Assembly (NCBI GenBank): GCA_026399075.1
Contig: JAPLRR010000030.1
Span: 19,579-83,578, forward strand
Length of the DNA stretch: 64,000 nucleotides
Origin: Methylococcales bacterium
Lineage (GTDB): Bacteria; Pseudomonadota; Gammaproteobacteria; Methylococcales; Methylomonadaceae
Direction of reading: 5' to 3'
This document shows, piece by piece, positions 18,443 to 28,358 of this stretch. How positions within the stretch are numbered: the first letter of the stretch is position 1; each line of letters opens with the position of its first letter. Made by a program: the position numbers and the translations under genes. The notes beneath the pieces were generated by a model. That model had not been told where the DNA came from. It made no database searches and worked only from the letters and a program-made list of their open reading frames with translations.

Positions 18443-19093
18443 TTACAAAGCTTTGGCAATTTTTTGAAAAGGAACGACATTTGCCTGCGAATGATTTGGA
18501 TAGGTATCCCAGTCGGGGGTATAGTCCGCTGCTTGATTACCCCAAACAAACCAATCTTCCCTTGGGCCACGTGCAAATAATTCAATGCGTGGGCCAGGGC
18601 TACAGGCTTCGATCAACGCATACTGTTCATCAGGTTTACGGCTGTGTTCGCGTTTTCTGGATGAAATGATATTTTCTTGGCTGCGGCCAGGTTGCAATGT
18701 ACGGGCATTTTTGCCGCGCACCCCAAATAAAACCATTTCGGTCACATTCCTAAAGTAAAAACCAACACCCCGCCTGTCCGGCCCGCCATCCTTACGTATT
18801 TTATACCAGATTAAATTGGTTTTATAAGTAAAGCCCCAATGCGCCATCACTTGCATGCCTTCTGCCAGCAACGCGTTAGGAACCCATAAATAAAGATGTG
18901 CCGTATCAGCTGCAATGGCTTCAACGGGAAGATCCTTGATCTCTTGTAGTGACATAGTCGGATAGCGTTGCAAGCGTTTATGCTCAGGTGCCATTTTTCC
19001 GGTTCTATTTTGAAATTGCCACGGTGGATCAGCCAGCACAGTGGCGAATTTTTTACTGCCGACAGCTTTCAAAAGATCATCTGATGCGTTCAT
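18443..19093 (-). CDS. MT-A70 family adenine methyltransferase
   Basis: 216 residues. The catalytic DPPW (Asp22-Trp25) follows a short beta strand, with the later family stretches LYLWVPNALL, GFTYKTNLIWYK, FYFRNVTEMVLFGVRG and SRKREHSRKPDEQYALIE. MT-A70 enzymes transfer a methyl group from SAM to N6 of adenine. The gene starts within the last four bases of a BglII-like restriction endonuclease gene, so it is most likely the modification half of a type II system. Confidence 0.9.
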   Translation of the reverse strand: MNASDDLLKAVGSKKFATVLADPPWQFQNRTGKMAPEHKRLQRYPTMSLQEIKDLPVEAIAADTAHLYLWVPNALLAEGMQVMAHWGFTYKTNLIWYKIRKDGGPDRRGVGFYFRNVTEMVLFGVRGKNARTLQPGRSQENIISSRKREHSRKPDEQYALIEACSPGPRIELFARGPREDWFVWGNQAADYTPDWDTYPNHSQANVVPFQKIAKAL

Positions 19094-19686
19094 GATTGGT
19101 CATCTTCACTATAGAGTTTTTTGGATATACCGATAACCAACAATGGGCAGCCTGCCCCACTGCCGCCTTCAATTCGTGGAAGAAGCTTACTCATATGGGT
19201 AGTTGATGCGCCATAAGACGACCCTCGGCCTAGCGCTTTAAATATGTCTTGCAGTTCATCACAGCGCGTAATGATCACGCCCACACTAATAGCCCGGAGG
19301 TCAAAAAGTAAGCGGAAGTTATTTAAGTCCCTATCAAAGAATGGATCTTTATTATTCCATTCAATTTCAACAGCGACCCTGTTTCTAAAGCAATCAACTT
19401 TATGGGTAGGGGTGTCCATTGTATGATCATCAACGACAACTTGGGTCGTAAATTCCTTTTCTATCCACCCGCGCCGATAAAGATATGAATCAAGAAACTC
19501 AGATACTTGGGATTTTCTTCCGCCTGGGTTGGTGATCCAGCTCTTTTGTAGCCGAAATTCGTGTAAAACGGAAATGATGTCTTGCCATTCTTCTGGAAAA
19601 TCTTCTTTCAATATAGCGCATGAGTGTTTCCACTCATGCACTTCATAATTGTTGCGGATGAATTCTGGCAGCAATTCAATACCCAT
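19090..19686 (-). CDS. BglII/BstYI-like type II restriction endonuclease
   Basis: 198 residues. THKVDCFRNRVAVEIEWNN contains the D...ExE core (Asp98, Glu107, Glu109) arranged as in the BglII/BstYI fold. An N-terminal helical region and a C-terminal strand VGVIITR fit. Enzymes of this family cut AGATCT or RGATCY. Translational coupling with the MT-A70 gene supports a complete restriction-modification pair. An AGATCT site is present at 21352-21357 in this same window, which would have to be methylated if that is the target. Confidence 0.8.
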   Translation of the reverse strand: MGIELLPEFIRNNYEVHEWKHSCAILKEDFPEEWQDIISVLHEFRLQKSWITNPGGRKSQVSEFLDSYLYRRGWIEKEFTTQVVVDDHTMDTPTHKVDCFRNRVAVEIEWNNKDPFFDRDLNNFRLLFDLRAISVGVIITRCDELQDIFKALGRGSSYGASTTHMSKLLPRIEGGSGAGCPLLVIGISKKLYSEDDQS

Positions 19687-19716
19687 AAACTTCCCGATTC
19701 AGTCCCCTATGCACAA

Positions 19717-20535
19717 TTAATCCCTTAACAACTCATTAATCCCAGTCTTGCTCCGTGTACGCTCATCCACTTGTTTGATGATCACTGCACAATACAAGCT
19801 ATAGCTACCATCAGCCGAAGGCAAATTGCCGGATACAACCACTGAACCGGCCGGAATCCGGCCATAGCTGACTTCGCCAGTCATGCGGTTGAAGATTTTG
19901 GTGCTTTGGCCGATATAAACGCCCATGGAAATAACGCAGCCGTCTTCAACGATAACGCCTTCGACGATTTCAGAACGCGCACCGATAAAGCAATTGTCGC
20001 CGATAATGGTTGGGCCGGCCTGTAAAGGCTCTAATACGCCACCGATGCCAACACCGCCGGACAAATGCACGTTTTTACCAATTTGTGCGCAAGAACCAAC
20101 AGTTACCCAGGTGTCCACCATTGTGCCGCTGTCCACATACGCACCGATATTGACATAAGACGGCATTAAAATGGCACCAGGTGCGATATAAGAACCATGC
20201 CGCGCGACCGCATTGGGGACAACGCGCACGCCTGCCTTGGCAAAATCGGCTTCGGAATAGTTGGCAAATTTGCATTCCACTTTGTCGTAATAGCGGGTGT
20301 TACCGCCATCCATCAAGCGGTTTTCGTTAATCCTGAATGACAATAGCACGGCTTTTTTCAGCCATTGGTTAGTGACCCATTCGCCGTCAATTTTTTGGGC
20401 AACGCGTAATGTACCTTGGTCTAACAAGTTTAAGGTTTCGGTGACGGCTGCCCGAATTTCAGCGGAAACATTGGCTGGGGTGATGTCGGCGCGTTGTTCA
20501 AAAGCTTCGTTAATGATGATTTCTAGTTGTGACAT
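19717..20535 (-). CDS. dapD: Tetrahydrodipicolinate N-succinyltransferase
   Basis: 272 residues. A helical N-terminal domain precedes a left-handed beta helix built from hexapeptide repeats, with [20 protein letters not shown] and [20 protein letters not shown]. It uses succinyl-CoA to succinylate tetrahydrodipicolinate, giving the substrate of DapC. dapC lies 7 bp upstream, so both are one transcript. Full length. Confidence 0.97.
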   Translation of the reverse strand: MSQLEIIINEAFEQRADITPANVSAEIRAAVTETLNLLDQGTLRVAQKIDGEWVTNQWLKKAVLLSFRINENRLMDGGNTRYYDKVECKFANYSEADFAKAGVRVVPNAVARHGSYIAPGAILMPSYVNIGAYVDSGTMVDTWVTVGSCAQIGKNVHLSGGVGIGGVLEPLQAGPTIIGDNCFIGARSEIVEGVIVEDGCVISMGVYIGQSTKIFNRMTGEVSYGRIPAGSVVVSGNLPSADGSYSLYCAVIIKQVDERTRSKTGINELLRD

Positions 20536-20542
20536 AGTCTTA

Positions 20543-21742
20543 TTATTTTAAGGTGTTAAGGAAATGTTTAATGCGCAAGGCGGCCTCCACACATTCGGCA
20601 AGCGGCGCGACCAAGGCGATTCTAACGTGGTTATTGCCAGGGTTTTGCCCGTGGCAGTCACGCGATAAAAAACTGCCGGGCAAAACGGTGACGTTTTCTT
20701 TGGCAAACAGTTGCTGTGCAAAATCGGTATCGGCTATGGGTGTTTTTAGCCAGATATAAAATCCTGCGGGTGGTTTTTGGATGCTGCACACTTCCGCCAA
20801 CACGGCAATGACAGCGGCAAATTTCTCACGGTATAAGCGTCGGTTTTCAATGACATGGGGTTCATCTTGCCAAGCTTTGATGCTGGCATATTGGGTCGGC
20901 ACTGGCATCGCACAGCCTTGGTAAGTACGGTATTGAAAATATCCACGCAATATTTCCGCATCGCCCGCGACAAAACCAGAACGCAAGCCTGGTGCATTAG
21001 AGCGTTTTGATAAGCTGTGGAATACGACGCAACGTTTAAAGTCCGTATTGCCCCTATTATAGGCGCTTTGCAGCAAACCGACAGGCGGCTGGCTTTCGTC
21101 GTCGTAGAGCTCGCTATAGCATTCATCCGAAGCAATGACAAAATCATAGTGTTCGGCCCGTTCAATCAGTTGCCTGTGGACTTCTGAACTAATGACCGCA
21201 CCACAGGGGTTGCCGGGCGAACAAATATACAGCAAACCACAGCGTTGCCAAACAGATTCGGGTACGCTGTCAAAATCAGGCAAATAGCCGTTGGCTTCAG
21301 GGGTGGGCAAAAAATAGGGCTCTGCGCCCGCCAATAAAGCTGCGCCTTCATAGATCTGGTAAAACGGGTTAGGCATGATGACTATCGGCTTAACACGCGG
21401 ATCTACTACGCATTGGGCAAAGGAAAACAAGGCCTCGCGTGTGCCGCTGACGGGCAGGATTTGAGTTTCGGCATTCAGCATTGCCCTAGGGATTTGATAG
21501 CGCTGGCTGAGCCAATCAGCAATGGCTACGCGTAATTCAGGGATGCCTTTGGTCGTTGGGTATTGGGACAAACCGGCACTGTGCGCCTGCAATGCTTCGC
21601 CAATAAACGGCGGCGTGGCGTGCTTGGGTTCGCCGATAGATAACATGATTGGGGTTTTGTCCGCAGGCGGTGTAATGCCAGCCTTAAGCTGTGCCAGCCG
21701 TTCAAACGGATAAGCTTGTAAGTTTTTTAAATGCGGGGTCAT
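20543..21742 (-). CDS. dapC: Succinyldiaminopimelate aminotransferase
   Basis: 399 residues of the class I/II aminotransferase fold. The N terminus [15 protein letters not shown] and ISLGEPKH-type signature ([13 protein letters not shown]) mark the DapC branch. The PLP lysine is in [14 protein letters not shown]. It converts N-succinyl-2-amino-6-ketopimelate to N-succinyl-LL-diaminopimelate with glutamate. It begins 3 bp after the M48 peptidase stop, so it may be read from that gene's promoter. Confidence 0.95.
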   Translation of the reverse strand: MTPHLKNLQAYPFERLAQLKAGITPPADKTPIMLSIGEPKHATPPFIGEALQAHSAGLSQYPTTKGIPELRVAIADWLSQRYQIPRAMLNAETQILPVSGTREALFSFAQCVVDPRVKPIVIMPNPFYQIYEGAALLAGAEPYFLPTPEANGYLPDFDSVPESVWQRCGLLYICSPGNPCGAVISSEVHRQLIERAEHYDFVIASDECYSELYDDESQPPVGLLQSAYNRGNTDFKRCVVFHSLSKRSNAPGLRSGFVAGDAEILRGYFQYRTYQGCAMPVPTQYASIKAWQDEPHVIENRRLYREKFAAVIAVLAEVCSIQKPPAGFYIWLKTPIADTDFAQQLFAKENVTVLPGSFLSRDCHGQNPGNNHVRIALVAPLAECVEAALRIKHFLNTLK

Positions 21743-21745
21743 GGT

Positions 21746-22528
21746 CTATTGGCAGTGCGGTTGTTTGCCTGCGGCTTGGGCTTGTTGGTATAAAGCCATG
21801 GCTTGCGGCATGTGTTGTTGCAGATTTTGTATGCGCGTGGCATGGGCAGGATGTGTGGACAAAAACTCAACGGGCTGTTGGCCTTGGGATGCCTGATCCA
21901 TTTTTTGCCACAGCACGATGCTTTGTCTAGGGTCAAAGCCTGCCCTGGCCATTAAATCCACACCAATAATATCGGCCTCGCTTTCCTGTACACGGCTAAA
22001 AGGCATTAAAATGCCATATTCGGCCCCAACCCCCAGTAAACCAAAGGCTGTTTGCCCCAATGCGGATTGGGGTGCGCCCATCGCTTGGATTAAAGAGATA
22101 CCTTGGTTGACGGCCATTTCTTGCGATGCCCGTTCGTTGCTGTGTTGGGCGCGTACGTGCCCGACTTCATGGCCAACCACGGCAGCCAGTTGGTCTTGCG
22201 TATCAACCAGTGTGAGCATACCAGTATGGATGCCGATTTTATTGCCTGGCAAAGCAAATGCGTTGGGTGATTTATCTTCAAAGACCACCACTTCCCAGTT
22301 GCCGCCTGTCTCCCTGATAATCGCTTGGGCAATACAGTTGGCAACTTGCGTGTATTTGCCATTGGTGCTGACGGGTTTTTGTTTTTTTAAGGTGTCAAAC
22401 GCCCGCAAGCCCATTTGGTTGATTTGCGCATCGGGCATGGCGATAAATTGGCTTCTTCCTGTAGGGCTAGTAATACAGGCGGTTAGCAGGCCGGAAACTA
22501 GTAAGACAGGAAATATTTTGTTGGACAT
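21746..22528 (-). CDS. M48 family lipoprotein metallopeptidase
   Basis: 260 residues with lipobox LLTAC (Cys18) and the zinc motif HEVGH (His120-His124), followed by the third ligand region QESEADIIGVDLMARAGFDP. Resembles periplasmic quality-control peptidases LoiP/YcaL that degrade misfolded outer-membrane proteins. It is the first gene of the run into dapC and dapD (3-bp and 7-bp gaps). Confidence 0.92.
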   Translation of the reverse strand: MSNKIFPVLLVSGLLTACITSPTGRSQFIAMPDAQINQMGLRAFDTLKKQKPVSTNGKYTQVANCIAQAIIRETGGNWEVVVFEDKSPNAFALPGNKIGIHTGMLTLVDTQDQLAAVVGHEVGHVRAQHSNERASQEMAVNQGISLIQAMGAPQSALGQTAFGLLGVGAEYGILMPFSRVQESEADIIGVDLMARAGFDPRQSIVLWQKMDQASQGQQPVEFLSTHPAHATRIQNLQQHMPQAMALYQQAQAAGKQPHCQ

Positions 22529-22687
22529 ACAGCAAACACCACTCGTTTCTTAAAACAACGCCCATTTTAACGTAAGTTTATATCTGGGGCTGAAAAATCC
22601 ACGCAAAACAAAGGCGGGATGGAAAATGCAGCGAAGGGGGTGGTACGCCAATAAATTTATAAATACTTGGTGCTGCCTGTCTTTTTC

Positions 22688-24061
22688 CTAGAACTGGGTA
22701 ATATCATAGCAGTTGCGCCCTTTTTGCTTGGCTACGTACAAGGCTTTATCCGCCTGGTCGATCAGAAACTCCAAAGACAGGTTGTGGTCTGGGATAACAC
22801 AACTAATGCCAATGCTCACGGTGACGTAGTGGTTTACGGTAGAAGCGGGGTGTAAAATTTCTAAGGTTTGGATGGAGTTGTGTATGGCTTGGGCAATAAC
22901 GACAGCACCGTCCTGGCTGGTTTCGGGCAACACAATGACAAACTCTTCACCGCCGTAACGGGCAACAATATCCACCGGACGGGAAACCGTTTTTTGGAGG
23001 ATATCGGCGATTTGGATGAGGCAGTCATCGCCCCGTTGATGCCCAAAATAATCGTTATAAGATTTAAAATAATCGACATCTAACAAAAGCAAGGAGATGG
23101 GTTGGGAAGATCGGCATAGCCGCCGCCATTCCCGCGCCAAAAATTCATCAAAACAGCGGCGGTTAGCAATTTTTGTCAGCCCGTCCATGTGCGCCAGCAA
23201 TTGTAATTCCCGATTGGCGGCTTGCAGTTCAAGCTCCATTTTTTTGCGCAAGGTAATGTCGCGTACGGTAATGGCAAATCCATCACCCAATTTTACCGCG
23301 ACAAAGTGATACCAGGACGAATCCCCCCACGGGTAGTAAAAATCCGCCTCAACGGGTTCACCGGTTTCAACGACTGAAATGATGCGGTCAAAAAATTCCG
23401 GGTTGATACGGTAAATAAATTTTTTAAATACCCGCTTACCAATCAGCTCTTCACGGCTTTTTTCAAAAACTTTGGCAATCACGGGATTGACGACCAAGCA
23501 GCGAAAATCTTCAATTTCGCCTGTTTGTAAATTGCGGATGGTTTGCAGGGCGGCAATGCCATCCAGCGCGGTGTTCAAGACACTGGACAATAGCGCCCGT
23601 GATTGGTAAAGCACTTCTTCGGCTTCTTGCCGTTTCTTGACTTCTTGCAGCAACACAAATTTTTGGCGTTGGATAGTGAGTTGGTTTTCCAAGCGGGCAA
23701 CAACTTCCTCAATCTGAAAAGGCTTGGTAATGTAATCAACCCCCCCACAAGCAAATGCCTTTACTTTATCAAAGGCATCATCTAATGCACTGATAAAAAT
23801 AACGGGGATATCGCGTAGGCTTTCATTCGCCTTGATGGCTGCACAGACTTGATAGCCATCCATTTCCGGCATTTTGATGTCCAACAATATCAAATCTGGG
23901 CGTTTGACATTGAGGGTTTTCATGGCCATCCGCCCATTGGTGACACTGCGGATGTTATAGCCGAGCTGGGTCAGCAACTCGCTGAGAAGTTGTAAATTTT
24001 CCGGTATATCATCGACTAGGAGAATATTACCACGGGAGTTGGTTGGCTCGGTTATTGTCAT
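22688..24061 (-). CDS. Response regulator-PAS-GGDEF diguanylate cyclase
   Basis: 457 residues from the ATG at 24061. An N-terminal receiver domain (ILLVDDIPENL, phospho-site in LILLDIKMPEMDGY, K in ITKPFQ), a coiled linker, a PAS-like domain and a C-terminal GGDEF domain follow in order. The active site reads ARYGGEEFVIVLP and an RxxD allosteric I-site (RPVD) sits five residues before it, so cyclic di-GMP synthesis with product inhibition is expected. The cognate kinase is not adjacent. Confidence 0.93.
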   Translation of the reverse strand: MTITEPTNSRGNILLVDDIPENLQLLSELLTQLGYNIRSVTNGRMAMKTLNVKRPDLILLDIKMPEMDGYQVCAAIKANESLRDIPVIFISALDDAFDKVKAFACGGVDYITKPFQIEEVVARLENQLTIQRQKFVLLQEVKKRQEAEEVLYQSRALLSSVLNTALDGIAALQTIRNLQTGEIEDFRCLVVNPVIAKVFEKSREELIGKRVFKKFIYRINPEFFDRIISVVETGEPVEADFYYPWGDSSWYHFVAVKLGDGFAITVRDITLRKKMELELQAANRELQLLAHMDGLTKIANRRCFDEFLAREWRRLCRSSQPISLLLLDVDYFKSYNDYFGHQRGDDCLIQIADILQKTVSRPVDIVARYGGEEFVIVLPETSQDGAVVIAQAIHNSIQTLEILHPASTVNHYVTVSIGISCVIPDHNLSLEFLIDQADKALYVAKQKGRNCYDITQF

Positions 24062-24558
24062 AAAATAGCTGTCAGTGAACGGTAGCAGGCGCGATCCAGC
24101 GTAAAAAGCCAAAGGCCACGCAGCTTAAAGCATCCGGCCTTTATCTTTAAAACTTGGATTATTATCGCCTATTTGCAGGGCAACTAAAGCAATAAATATG
24201 TCAATATAAATTATCTCACACAATGGACAAGGCAATTAACGAATAATCCCCAGTTAGAAGATAATTCGATAGCTAAAAATTTCTTAATTGCATTGCAAAG
24301 CACATAAATGGGCTTATGGAAAAATTCAGGGAATGTTTTGGAAACAACGTTGTGCTGTTTAAGAGCCCCTAAGCGGCCTGCAAGCTATTTACACGAGTCA
24401 GATAGCTCCTTCTCCCTCACGGAGAAGGTTGGGATGAGGGGATTTAACTAATTGATTTAATGCCCCTCACCCCAACCCTCTACCACAGGGGGCGGCTAGG
24501 CTTGGGGCTACATCAGGATGGTTTGGGTGCTAGCCGCAAAGATAAGGCAAACAAGCCT
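24062..24558. other. About 500-bp gap with CCCTCACCCC-type repeat
   Basis: No gene seen. At about 24411-24495 an imperfect inverted repeat joins CTCCTTCTCCCTCACGGAGA with a following GGATGAGGGG and, after an AT-rich loop, CCCCTCACCCCAACCCTC. It belongs to the same broad class as the centre of the MITE copies at 4483 and 5154 but lacks their ends. The AT-rich part at 24190-24310 shows no clear promoter. Confidence 0.5.
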
Positions 24559-25122
24559 TTATTGCATAGGTGAATTTAAATTACTTTTATCGCCGATGAC
24601 CAAGGTGTTTTGCCAAGATTTTGACCACCCGCCTTGCTCTTTAAAGTACCGTATCGAAACGATGGTAGGGTTATTGGGCATGCTATACAGCGTATGTTTG
24701 CCGCCACTTTGGGTGGTGGTGGTTGTCGCCGTCCACGCTGAGCCTAGGCAACTTTTTATGGCATCTTCACCAGTCTGATAATTATTGGCAGCCTGGGCTT
24801 CATCACTACCGGTAGACCAGTCGCATACATAGTTATAAAGTCCCGTGCTCCATTCCCAAACTTGGCAGGTTTTGGCGGTAGGGAACAATTTGGTCGCTGA
24901 CCAGATATTTAAACGATTGTGGGTAGCCATCTTTTTTTTGTATTGGCTAAATTGCTTAGGGTGATCCGCAATTAAGCTGTTTAGATTTTCGCAAAATTTG
25001 GCATCTGACAATTTTTCGGGTTTTGCGCCTAGCCCTGAGCAAGCGCTGAGCGTTAAACCTGCCGCGCAGATGGAAACCAGCAATAAGCAGTTAAGTGGCT
25101 TAGTAGAGTGTGTGTTGTTCAT
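24559..25122 (-). CDS. Lipoprotein of unknown function
   Basis: 187 residues with a lipobox LTLSAC near residue 28. The mature part has two or three cysteine pairs (CENL, TCQVW, VCDWST, SCLGS) that could form disulfides in the periplasm. No known domain is apparent. It stands alone, with a loose terminator-like AT-rich tail on each side. Composition and codon use agree with the neighbours. Confidence 0.7.
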   Translation of the reverse strand: MNNTHSTKPLNCLLLVSICAAGLTLSACSGLGAKPEKLSDAKFCENLNSLIADHPKQFSQYKKKMATHNRLNIWSATKLFPTAKTCQVWEWSTGLYNYVCDWSTGSDEAQAANNYQTGEDAIKSCLGSAWTATTTTTQSGGKHTLYSMPNNPTIVSIRYFKEQGGWSKSWQNTLVIGDKSNLNSPMQ

Positions 25123-25224
25123 GATTTTTTCCGAATAGGGCAGAAAGGTTATTTAAATTTTTATAAAAATAGCGTAGGAATGCGCATAACACAATTAAAA
25201 AATGGTGCTGGGGTGAAAGCTAGC

Positions 25225-26430
25225 CTAATATAACAAAAATGCAGAGCGCTCTTCTTGCCAAGCTTGTTCATCCAATTGTGTCATCAATTCCAAGTCTTGC
25301 GGCGTAGAATGCGCATCATCCACCCATTCCCGTAACAGGGAAGAGCCATTGATAACATCGATGGCCAAGCGGTCAAGTTCATATTCATAAGGGAAATCGC
25401 GCCACAGCGGATAATCTGGCTGCTGTAGGCGTAAGGCCTTAAAGGCTAAAGCCTGCAAGCGCCAAGGCCGGAACGCGTCATGCCCGTAAGCGGCATCTTC
25501 GACGTGGATTTGTATGCCTGCACAAAGTTTTCCCGCATGTTTGTGGAAAGTCGGTTCAAACCAGCATTCGCGTAAACGACAACCCGCCAGCCATTCAGGT
25601 GCCAGCGTGTTCATAGATTTAATTAACGCCCCTGCGGCCACGTCGGGCGCACCAAACAATTCCAGTGGGCGGGTGGTGCCACGGCCCTCAGAAAGCGTAG
25701 TGCCTTCCAATAACACTGTGCCAGCGTAGCAGCGGGCCATCCAGAGGTTTGGGGCATTTGGGCTAGGGTTGATCCAGGTGCGATCACCCAAGGGCCAACC
25801 GTAACCGGGGGCGGCCTCAGGTTGCCATCCTTGTAGCGTAATGATTTGGCAATCCACATCCAGCGCCAAAGTTTTAATAAACCAAAGCGCCAGTTCGCCC
25901 ATGGTCATGCCATGACGCATGGGCATCGCACCTGCCCCAACAAAACTTTCCCAGCCTGCCCTTAGGGTCAAACCTTCAATGGGGCGACCCACCGGATTGG
26001 GGCGCTCCAGTATCCACACCGATTTTTTGTGCTGGGCAGCGGCTTCTAATAGATAGCGCAAAGTGGTAATGAAGGTGTAAATCCGACAACCCAAATCTTG
26101 TAAATCAACCAGCAGCACGTCAAAGGTGGCCATCATGGCATCGGTAGGGCGGCGCACCTCCCCATAAAGGCTAAATATGGGAATGCCAAGAGCGGGATCG
26201 ATAAAATCCGGCGATTCCATCATATTGTCTTGCTTGTCGCCACGCAAACCATGTTGGGGGCCAAAGGCTGCACTGAGGGTAATGTCAGGCAAACTGGCCA
26301 AAGCATCCAAGGTATGGGTCAAATTCTTTGTAACGGATGCAGGGTGGGCCAGCAATGCTACGCGTTTACCCACCAGCGGCCTGCGCAAAGCGGCCTCATC
26401 GAGTAAACGGTCAATACCAAAATTCATCAT
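25225..26430 (-). CDS. namZ: DUF1343 / NamZ-type exo-N-acetylmuramidase
   Basis: 401 residues of the DUF1343 family: GIDRLLDEAALRRPLVGKRV, then FGPQHGLRGDKQDN, IFSLYGE, LLVDLQDLGCRIYTF, WILERPNPVGRP and LSEGRGTTRPLE, the last with the catalytic glutamate region. NamZ proteins remove terminal N-acetylmuramic acid from peptidoglycan fragments. No signal peptide is visible, so it probably acts in the cytoplasm or on recycled fragments. Its start overlaps the DOMON-like gene by 4 bp, so it is the last gene of a four-gene operon. Confidence 0.85.
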   Translation of the reverse strand: MMNFGIDRLLDEAALRRPLVGKRVALLAHPASVTKNLTHTLDALASLPDITLSAAFGPQHGLRGDKQDNMMESPDFIDPALGIPIFSLYGEVRRPTDAMMATFDVLLVDLQDLGCRIYTFITTLRYLLEAAAQHKKSVWILERPNPVGRPIEGLTLRAGWESFVGAGAMPMRHGMTMGELALWFIKTLALDVDCQIITLQGWQPEAAPGYGWPLGDRTWINPSPNAPNLWMARCYAGTVLLEGTTLSEGRGTTRPLELFGAPDVAAGALIKSMNTLAPEWLAGCRLRECWFEPTFHKHAGKLCAGIQIHVEDAAYGHDAFRPWRLQALAFKALRLQQPDYPLWRDFPYEYELDRLAIDVINGSSLLREWVDDAHSTPQDLELMTQLDEQAWQEERSAFLLY

Positions 26431-26990
26431 TCTAGGGGATAGGGGTTAAGAGACAAAATAAAACCAGCGCGCTGGTGAAAATCGGGCTGCGCTTCAGGGT
26501 GATGCAAAGCCCAATAAGAACGGCTGCCATCAACCTGCTCAACGACAGCGGTCAAACCCAACTGTAGCATAAAATCGCCGGTGTTTTTTGGCAAATCAGC
26601 CGTCGCGATTTGTGCGTCCATCCGTAATTGCCCATCAAGCTGGTTCACACGAATAGCAGGTGGCTGGCTGGCCGCCCATGCACTACGCTGACGGTAGCCG
26701 GAAAACCCATATGCGGCCCATTGGCCTGACGGTGAAAAATTAAACTCATGGTAGGTATCGTCACCTTCCACGCCAACAAACACCTCAAAACACGTGTGTT
26801 CCCACAAGCCATCCACTGCCGTGGGTGCTTGCGGGATAGGGATGCGCAATTGCGCCAGTTTGCCCGTGAGTTCATAACGCAGGAGTAGCTGGCCTTGCGG
26901 CTGAAACTGGGCGCTGACTTGCAAAGCCACAACAGCAGTCGATGGTGTATCAGGGTGACAAACTAAGGCGTGTTTTATCGGCAATAACAA
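26427..26990 (-). CDS. DOMON-like domain protein
   Basis: 187 residues with the beta-sandwich pattern of DOMON-like proteins: VDGLWEHTCFEVFVG and YHEFNFSPSGQWAAY, then a C-terminal YWALHHP and DFH. Such folds bind heme or sugars. No signal peptide is visible. Starts one base after the nfeD stop and overlaps namZ by 4 bp; the pairing with a muramic acid hydrolase suggests cell-wall or sugar work. Confidence 0.75.
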   Translation of the reverse strand: MLLPIKHALVCHPDTPSTAVVALQVSAQFQPQGQLLLRYELTGKLAQLRIPIPQAPTAVDGLWEHTCFEVFVGVEGDDTYHEFNFSPSGQWAAYGFSGYRQRSAWAASQPPAIRVNQLDGQLRMDAQIATADLPKNTGDFMLQLGLTAVVEQVDGSRSYWALHHPEAQPDFHQRAGFILSLNPYPLE

Positions 26991-27434
26991 CTAATTAACC
27001 CTTTCCACATCAAACACAGTGCCACGGCTGGCAATCACCCGTACTTTCGTATTAATTGGGCAATCTTCGCCATGAACTTTCCATATAGAATCATCGACTT
27101 TAATTTTTCCTTGGCCATTTTCTATGGCTTCATGCAAATTGAAAACCCGGCCTATATATTGTGCGCCGCGTTTATTCAATAAGGGTTGGTCTGTTTTCAG
27201 CGGATGTTTTTTGCCATACAAGCGCCATGCGGTGATAGTGATGACCGATAAGATGGAAAATACAAAAATCTGCACATCCATGCTAACTGTAGGCATGATC
27301 CAGACCATTAAGCCGGTAACCAAGCCAGAAACGGCCATCCATAAAAAGAAAAACCCCGGTGTCAGAATTTCCACCACCAAAAAAACCAAGGCAATTACCC
27401 ACCAATACCAAAAAACAAAACTTAGCTCAGCCAT
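26991..27434 (-). CDS. NfeD family membrane protein
   Basis: 147 residues: N-terminal membrane helices (about 5-65) followed by a C-terminal OB-fold with RGAQYIGRVFNL, DDSIWKVHGEDCP and KVRVIASRGTVFDVE. NfeD short forms work with stomatin-like proteins to organise membrane microdomains. The gene lies 3 bp after the SPFH gene, the standard pairing. Confidence 0.88.
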   Translation of the reverse strand: MAELSFVFWYWWVIALVFLVVEILTPGFFFLWMAVSGLVTGLMVWIMPTVSMDVQIFVFSILSVITITAWRLYGKKHPLKTDQPLLNKRGAQYIGRVFNLHEAIENGQGKIKVDDSIWKVHGEDCPINTKVRVIASRGTVFDVERVN

Positions 27435-27437
27435 ACA

Positions 27438-28358
27438 TTAACCTTTAGGGGCCATAGCGGCTTTCGCCAACTCGGTAATACCCCCAAGTGCGCCAATCAC
27501 ACTGGACGATTCCAATGGCATAAAAATCAGTTTGCTATTTTCAGAAGTGGCTATGCCTTTTAGGGACTCTATATATTTTTGGGCAACGAAATAATTAATG
27601 GCTTGGATGTCGCCTTTGTCAATAGCTTCCGACACCATTAACACTGCCCTTGCTTCAGCTTGCGCCAAGCGTTCACGGGCATCAGCATCCCGATAAGACG
27701 CTTCTTTACGGCCTTCGGCTTCCAAAATGGCCGCTTGTTGAGCACCTTCTGCACGTAAAATTTCCGATTGCCGCAAACCTTCGGCCTCTAAGATAGATGC
27801 CCGTTTTAAACGCTCAGCCTTCATTTGTCTGCCCATGGCTTCAACCAAATCTTTGGGTGGCGCAATGTCTTTGATTTCAATACGGGTCGCTTTAATGCCC
27901 CAAGGCGTGGTGGCATCGTCCACAACCGTCAGCAACCGGGCATTGATGTCATCCCGGCGTGACAACAACTCATCAAGATCCATAGAACCCATCACGGTAC
28001 GGATATTGGTCATCACCAGATTTAAAATCGCCCAATCCAGCTTGCTGACTTCATAAGCGGCTTTGGCGGCATCCATAACTTGGTAAAAAACCACGCCATC
28101 CACCGTCACCATCGCATTGTCTTTGGTGATGACTTCCTGCGACGGCACATCCATCACCTGTTCCATCATAATCATTTTTCTGCCAACCCGGTCGATAATC
28201 GGCATAATGATGTTCAGCCCCGGCGTCAGCGTATTGGTGTATTTGCCAAAACGCTCGACGGTATATTCCATGCCTTGGGGCACAGACTTGACGCTCATAA
28301 ACACCAATAAAATAGCGAAAACCAGCAATACTAAAACAAATGTACCAAAGCCGCCCAT
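27438..28358 (-). CDS. SPFH/stomatin (paraslipin, QmcA-like) protein
   Basis: 306 residues with one N-terminal membrane helix and an SPFH/band-7 domain (VPQGMEYTVERFGKYTNTL, MIMMEQVMDVPSQEVITKDN, TVDGVVFYQV), ending in an alanine-rich coiled coil with AEGAQQAAILEAEGRKEA-type repeats. Forms oligomeric cages at the membrane and scaffolds proteases or NfeD. AGGAGG lies five bases before the ATG. First gene of the operon that runs to namZ. Confidence 0.9.
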   Translation of the reverse strand: MGGFGTFVLVLLVFAILLVFMSVKSVPQGMEYTVERFGKYTNTLTPGLNIIMPIIDRVGRKMIMMEQVMDVPSQEVITKDNAMVTVDGVVFYQVMDAAKAAYEVSKLDWAILNLVMTNIRTVMGSMDLDELLSRRDDINARLLTVVDDATTPWGIKATRIEIKDIAPPKDLVEAMGRQMKAERLKRASILEAEGLRQSEILRAEGAQQAAILEAEGRKEASYRDADARERLAQAEARAVLMVSEAIDKGDIQAINYFVAQKYIESLKGIATSENSKLIFMPLESSSVIGALGGITELAKAAMAPKG

